The notes below the pieces were generated by a model. The model had not been told where the DNA came from, ran no database searches, and was given only the letters and a program-made list of their open reading frames with translations. A stretch of DNA of 64,000 bases from Chitinophaga sp. LS1 (lineage in GTDB: Bacteria; Bacteroidota; Bacteroidia; Chitinophagales; Chitinophagaceae): positions 8,000,501-8,064,500 of the forward strand of contig NZ_CP128362.1 in NCBI RefSeq assembly GCF_034274695.1. The letters are read 5' to 3'. Each line of letters opens with the position of its first letter. Within the stretch, counting starts at the first letter, position 1. Positions 60,677-64,000 of this stretch are shown piece by piece. The translations under genes and the position numbers were made by a program.

Positions 60677-61729
60677 ATGTCTACTACCTATAATTACGAT
60701 GCATTGGCAGCTGGCTGGGACGCAAAGATCGCCGATTGCTGCAACACCAACACCTCCAGCGATGGCGGTTGTACTGACTGTTGCTACGACACCTGGCAGG
60801 ATCAGCTGAAAGACGTGACGCAGCGCTCTGCTTCCGTTACTGAAAAAACTACACAGCTCCAGAATAAGATCGCCTTTATTTCAGACAGACGCAGCCGCTA
60901 TAAAGGATGGCTCGATGAACTGGATAAAGCTGAAAACCTGGCACGCAATATCTGTCACCAGCTGGAAATCATCGCTACCCAGGCAGACAAGATCTGGTAC
61001 AATGCCAGCAAAGCCTGCAAGGCGATTGAAACCCTCTTCTGTATGATCAGGGATTTCTACGGCCAGGTAGATTATGTAAAGAAAAGATACGATGACCTGC
61101 AGATCTGCATCCAGAAGAATGACGATCCTGCCCTTGAAAAAGGCAAAGGCATCCTGAAAGCGCTCGATGACTATGGCACCAAACTGAATGCCATTATCGC
61201 TACCCGCGACGCCCTGATTGCACAGGCCATCGAAGCTGTAAAACTTGCTAACCTGATCATCGACGCAATAACCAGCAAAGACTGCACCTGCGATTTCAAA
61301 CCATGTGATGGTAATTACCAACCATTCAAAACACAGCATGACGGTAAGAACTACTATGGTCTTAAAACCGTCATTACTACCTGGTATAGTGTATTGGGTT
61401 GTGCCAGCGGTTGTCCTGGCGAGGGTACGAATCCTGCAGCAGCTACCACCGCACCCGTGAAGAAGAACACCGGTCCTTCATCCGATGACGATTGTGGTAC
61501 TGATAATGGCAACGATACCTGCGAACTGACTCCCATCCTCTCCTTCCCCATCTGTGCGGATAGTTACCGTACGACAGTAAAAGCCCTTTTTGACAAAGAT
61601 GATCAATCGCTGCTGACCCTGTCTAAAAAGCTGAAAGAAGCCAATAAAGACAAGGAAGCACTAGACGCCTGCAAGAGTAGTCTCACCAACGCGATTGCAG
61701 TAGTAGATCCAAAATCAAGGTGTAATTAA
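60677..61729 (+). CDS. Cys-rich coiled-coil eCIS-operon protein B
   Basis: A 350-residue helical protein from the ATG at 60677 (an upstream ATG at 60653 overlaps the previous gene). It has 19 Cys: ADCCNTN and GCTDCCYD at the N-terminus (about 20-40), KDCTCDFKPCDG (about 205) and CASGCPG, DDCGTDNGNDTCEL near 250-290. Helical coiled-coil stretches at about 40-200 and 305-345. Same layout as protein A, so the two are likely paralogues. Placed 29-35 bp before the tube genes. Function unknown. Confidence 0.6.
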   Translation: MSTTYNYDALAAGWDAKIADCCNTNTSSDGGCTDCCYDTWQDQLKDVTQRSASVTEKTTQLQNKIAFISDRRSRYKGWLDELDKAENLARNICHQLEIIATQADKIWYNASKACKAIETLFCMIRDFYGQVDYVKKRYDDLQICIQKNDDPALEKGKGILKALDDYGTKLNAIIATRDALIAQAIEAVKLANLIIDAITSKDCTCDFKPCDGNYQPFKTQHDGKNYYGLKTVITTWYSVLGCASGCPGEGTNPAAATTAPVKKNTGPSSDDDCGTDNGNDTCELTPILSFPICADSYRTTVKALFDKDDQSLLTLSKKLKEANKDKEALDACKSSLTNAIAVVDPKSRCN

Positions 61730-61763
61730 TCAAATTTTATCACGCTCAAAAATATAAATGCAT

Positions 61764-62234
61764 ATGGCAGCTAAAGGCGATTACCCAATTCCTAAATTCC
61801 ATTTCCAGGTAGAATGGGGTACAGATTTCAGGATGGGATTTACCGAAGTAAGCGGTCTTGATTTCGAAACCGAAGTGATAGAATACCGCGAAGGTAACAG
61901 CAAGAAATACAATAAGTCTAAACAGGCAGGCTTGCGCAAGTTCAGCAATATAACGCTGAAGCGCGGCACCTTTGAAGGGGACTTTGACTTCTATAATGAA
62001 TGGTCCAAGACCTATTACTTCCAGGAAGGTAACAAAACAGGCTCCAAATACCGCAGAACGGTTACCATCAAACTGCTGAACGAAAACCATGAAGCCATCA
62101 TCACCTGGAAACTGCTCAACGCATGGCCGTCCAAAGTGCAGTCTACCGACCTGAAAGCCGATGCCAATGAAGTGGCCATCGAGACAATGGAACTGGTACA
62201 TGAAGGACTTGAAATCATGGAAGCTAACAACTAA
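61764..62234 (+). CDS. eCIS tail tube protein 1 (Afp1/Pvc1-like)
   Basis: A 156-residue tube protein from the ATG at 61764 (ATG at 61758 two codons earlier). Family features: PIPKFHFQVEWGTDFRMGFTEVSGLDFETEVIEYREG (cores FHFQVEW, FTEVSGLDFE, EYREG), TLKRGTFEGDFDFYNEW, and VTIKLLNENHEAIITWKLLNAWPSKV (core ITWKLLNAWP). This is the Hcp-like/T4 gp19-like fold that stacks as hexamers inside the sheath. Confidence 0.95.
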   Translation: MAAKGDYPIPKFHFQVEWGTDFRMGFTEVSGLDFETEVIEYREGNSKKYNKSKQAGLRKFSNITLKRGTFEGDFDFYNEWSKTYYFQEGNKTGSKYRRTVTIKLLNENHEAIITWKLLNAWPSKVQSTDLKADANEVAIETMELVHEGLEIMEANN

Positions 62235-62236
62235 TC

Positions 62237-62701
62237 ATGGCAGAAAATGTAGCAAATTCCTTTTATCAGGCCGTGAACTTCCACTTCAGGGTGGAGTTCG
62301 TAACCGACAAGGAGAACATTGATGTGCGCTTTCAGTCAGTAAGCGGACTAGATGCCACGCTGGATACGGAGACGATAAAGGAAGGCGGCGAAAACCGCTT
62401 TGAGCACGTGATTCCGGTGAGAAGAAAGTACGGCCCCCTCGTATTGAAGAGGGGGCTGTTATCTCCCTCGCAAAGCGCGATGCTGACCCAATGGCTGAAA
62501 GACGCCTTTGATCATGAGCAGGTGAAACCCATTCAACTGCTACAGGTATCACTGCTGAATGAAGACCATGAAACACTCATGCTCTGGAAACTCAGCAATG
62601 TATGGCCACGCAGCTGGAAGATAGGTGAGCTGAATGCTGAACGGGGAGAGGTACTGATCGAAACACTGGAACTCAATTATAACAGATTAATCTTCGAATA
62701 A
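62237..62701 (+). CDS. eCIS tail tube protein 2 (Afp5/Pvc5-like, tube initiator)
   Basis: A 154-residue paralogue of the preceding tube protein: NFHFRVEFVT, FQSVSGLDATLDTETIKEGGEN, PLVLKRGLL, and LMLWKLSNVWPRSWKIGELN. In Afp/PVC the matching protein forms the first tube ring on the baseplate. Separated from tube 1 by 2 bp. Confidence 0.93.
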   Translation: MAENVANSFYQAVNFHFRVEFVTDKENIDVRFQSVSGLDATLDTETIKEGGENRFEHVIPVRRKYGPLVLKRGLLSPSQSAMLTQWLKDAFDHEQVKPIQLLQVSLLNEDHETLMLWKLSNVWPRSWKIGELNAERGEVLIETLELNYNRLIFE

Positions 62702-62702
62702 C

Positions 62703-62885
62703 ATGCCTATAGAGATCAGAGAGCTGGTGATCAAAGCCACCGTGACCGATGATGCAAATGCAGGCAGCGGCAGTGCCGGCAAGTCAGGCAGCGGTGATAA
62801 CAACAGCGTATCACCAGGCGAAGAAATGATAAAGGATACCCTGGACAAGATCATGGATGCTATAAAAGATAGAAATGAGCGATAA
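62703..62885 (+). CDS. DUF5908 small eCIS protein (Afp6-like position)
   Basis: A 60-residue protein starting MPIEIRELVIKATVTDD, the DUF5908 signature, with a Gly/Ser linker (about 22-35) and a C-terminal helix. These short proteins are found between the tube and LysM genes of eCIS loci. Overlaps the next gene by 11 bp. Confidence 0.85.
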   Translation: MPIEIRELVIKATVTDDANAGSGSAGKSGSGDNNSVSPGEEMIKDTLDKIMDAIKDRNER

Positions 62886-63570
62886 TAATCACCTGGTAAA
62901 GCTGAAGATACACTCCTTCCCCAACCGTGACTTTACGGGTGCAGAAACGGTATTTACCGTGCCTGTAAACCCGGAGTCGTTCACCAAAAACTACAAGGTT
63001 GACCTGGATGAAAGAAGAGGGCATGGCAACAGTGGTACGGATGTACGATTCAAATCGACTGCACCTGAAGAGTTGCGGCTTGAATTTATCCTCGATGGTA
63101 CCGGCACTATGGAAGGTTACCTCGATGCACTGAAGACCGTGCCTGTACACGACCAGCTACAGTCATTTCTGAAATGCGTGTACAACATGGACGGCAATAT
63201 TCACCGCCCACGTTTCCTGCTCATCATCTGGGGATCAGAGATTAAGTTTCGCTGCGTACTCTCCAATCTTGATATCAATCATACCCTCTTTACACCAGAA
63301 GGTAATCCACTGCGTGTAAAGCTGAATGCCACCTTCCTGAACTATGTAGCCAGACAGGAACGACTGGCACAGGACAGGCAAAGCTCCCCTGACCTGACCC
63401 ACTATAGAAAGGTAGTACAGGGAGACAGGCTGGACAACCTGACCAATACTATTTATAACGATCCCGCCTATGTGATGCAGGTGGCGAAGGTAAATGGCCT
63501 GAGCACCATCCGTAGCGTCAAAGCAGGTTCCGAACTTTATTTTCCACCCTTTGACCAAACTGAAAAGTAA
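62875..63570 (+). CDS. LysM-containing eCIS baseplate protein (Afp7/Pvc7-like)
   Basis: A 231-residue protein: N-terminal domain VKLKIHSFPNRDF and FTVPVNPESFTKNYKVDLD, a middle GNPLRVKLNATFLNY, and a C-terminal LysM (about 175-228: HYRKVVQGDRLDNLTNTIYN, VAKVNGLSTIRSVKAGSELYFPP). It joins the tube to the hub/spike (T4 gp53-like). Stop overlaps the spike start by one base. Confidence 0.93.
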   Translation: MSDNNHLVKLKIHSFPNRDFTGAETVFTVPVNPESFTKNYKVDLDERRGHGNSGTDVRFKSTAPEELRLEFILDGTGTMEGYLDALKTVPVHDQLQSFLKCVYNMDGNIHRPRFLLIIWGSEIKFRCVLSNLDINHTLFTPEGNPLRVKLNATFLNYVARQERLAQDRQSSPDLTHYRKVVQGDRLDNLTNTIYNDPAYVMQVAKVNGLSTIRSVKAGSELYFPPFDQTEK

Positions 63571-64000
63571 TGGAAGAAATACTGATACCAAACGACTCAC
63601 AGCATGATGTAGCTACCTATACGCTACTCGTGGATGGTACAGCAGTATCACCGGACTACCAGATCCTTTCCATTACTGTTACCAAAGAAATTAACCGCAT
63701 TCCCATGGCGCGTATTATTCTGCGCGATGGGGAAGCTGCCGATAAAACATTTGCCATCAGTGATGAAGACCTGTTTGTACCAGGCAAAAGTATTGTGATC
63801 CGGATAGGAAGAGATGGCGACAATCAACAGGTATTCAAAGGCATTATTACCCGTCATGCCATCAAGATCAAAGAGAATGGCAATGGGGAACTACATATTG
63901 AATGCAGGGACGATGCCATGCGCATGACACTGGGCAGGCATAGCCGCTACTTTGAACAGGTAAAGGACAGTGAGGTATATGACACACTCATTAGCAAATA
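63570..64000 (+). CDS. VgrG-like eCIS hub/spike protein (Afp8/Pvc8-like), 3' end outside window
   Basis: The ATG at 63570 opens a frame that runs off the right edge (about 143 residues visible). Features of VgrG/gp27-type hubs: VATYTLLVDGTAVSPDYQIL, VTKEINRIPMARIILRDGEA, VFKGIITRHAIKIKENGNG and LHIECRDDAMRMTLGRHSR. It forms the trimeric spike under the tube. Genes for gp25-like, PAAR, wedges, tape measure, fibre and AAA+ ATPase should follow outside the window. Confidence 0.93.
   Translation, partial: MEEILIPNDSQHDVATYTLLVDGTAVSPDYQILSITVTKEINRIPMARIILRDGEAADKTFAISDEDLFVPGKSIVIRIGRDGDNQQVFKGIITRHAIKIKENGNGELHIECRDDAMRMTLGRHSRYFEQVKDSEVYDTLISK

Noticed and set aside
56318-64000. Type VI secretion system
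   Set aside because: The spike and tube resemble VgrG and Hcp, but the sheath is of the Afp/phage single-protein kind, DUF4255 and DUF5908 genes are present, and no TssJLM membrane-complex gene is visible.

Overview
The window reads as chromosome of a Bacteroidota, most likely a Chitinophaga-like member of the Chitinophagaceae. Evidence: a SusC/RagA TonB-linked receptor with its FecR/ECF-sigma pair, T9SS C-terminal sorting domains, PorP/SprF and gliding-motility (CHU_C) proteins, DUF5777, HTTM and LytS-type kinases, absence of clear Shine-Dalgarno sites, and -7 elements of the TAnnTTTG type placed just before start codons. No tRNA, rRNA, IS element, integrase or CRISPR array was seen.

Layout. 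1-4.6 kb: surface-signalling unit (ECF sigma, FecR, SusC-like receptor, cut by the left edge). 4.6-11.6 kb: HipA-like kinase plus DUF3037 pair next to a perfect 25-bp inverted repeat, a small T9SS cargo protein, a GAF protein, a serine hydrolase and a nucleotide pyrophosphatase/phosphodiesterase. 11.6-13.8 kb: a secreted GH8 glycosidase with a LacI-type operator upstream. 13.8-27.9 kb: a compact minus-strand operon encoding an entire Mu/P2-style contractile phage tail (sheath, tube, tail chaperones with a likely programmed -1 frameshift, tape measure, hub, spike, baseplate, collar fibre and a GH16-like terminal protein) with no capsid, terminase or integrase: a tailocin-like island. A tail-completion-like gene is divergent to it and a small putative regulator with a DnaA-box palindrome follows.

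28-32.4 kb: PorP/SprF plus a giant CHU_C adhesin-like protein and a Crp-type regulator. 32.5-38.4 kb: RND tripartite efflux operon and a DUF2147 protein. 38.4-44.4 kb: HTTM protein, an electron-transfer-like operon (OB-fold, cytochrome c, YceI, DUF5777), and an ECF sigma with a Thr/Asn-rich barrel protein. 44.5-55.7 kb: small lipoproteins, AraC regulator, barrel protein, second YceI, HExxH lipoprotein with GH2 enzyme, multicopper oxidase fused to a barrel-like domain, and a LytS kinase with a REC-only regulator.

56.3-64 kb (continuing past the right edge): the start of an extracellular contractile injection system (eCIS, Afp/PVC/AlgoCIS-like): DUF4255 cap protein, an unknown 425-aa protein, sheath, two Cys-rich coiled-coil proteins, two tube proteins, DUF5908, LysM protein and VgrG-like spike. 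The window therefore carries two unrelated contractile nanomachines about 28 kb apart. The tail island with its GH16-like fibre and recoded chaperone, and the Cys-rich eCIS pair, are the most promising leads.
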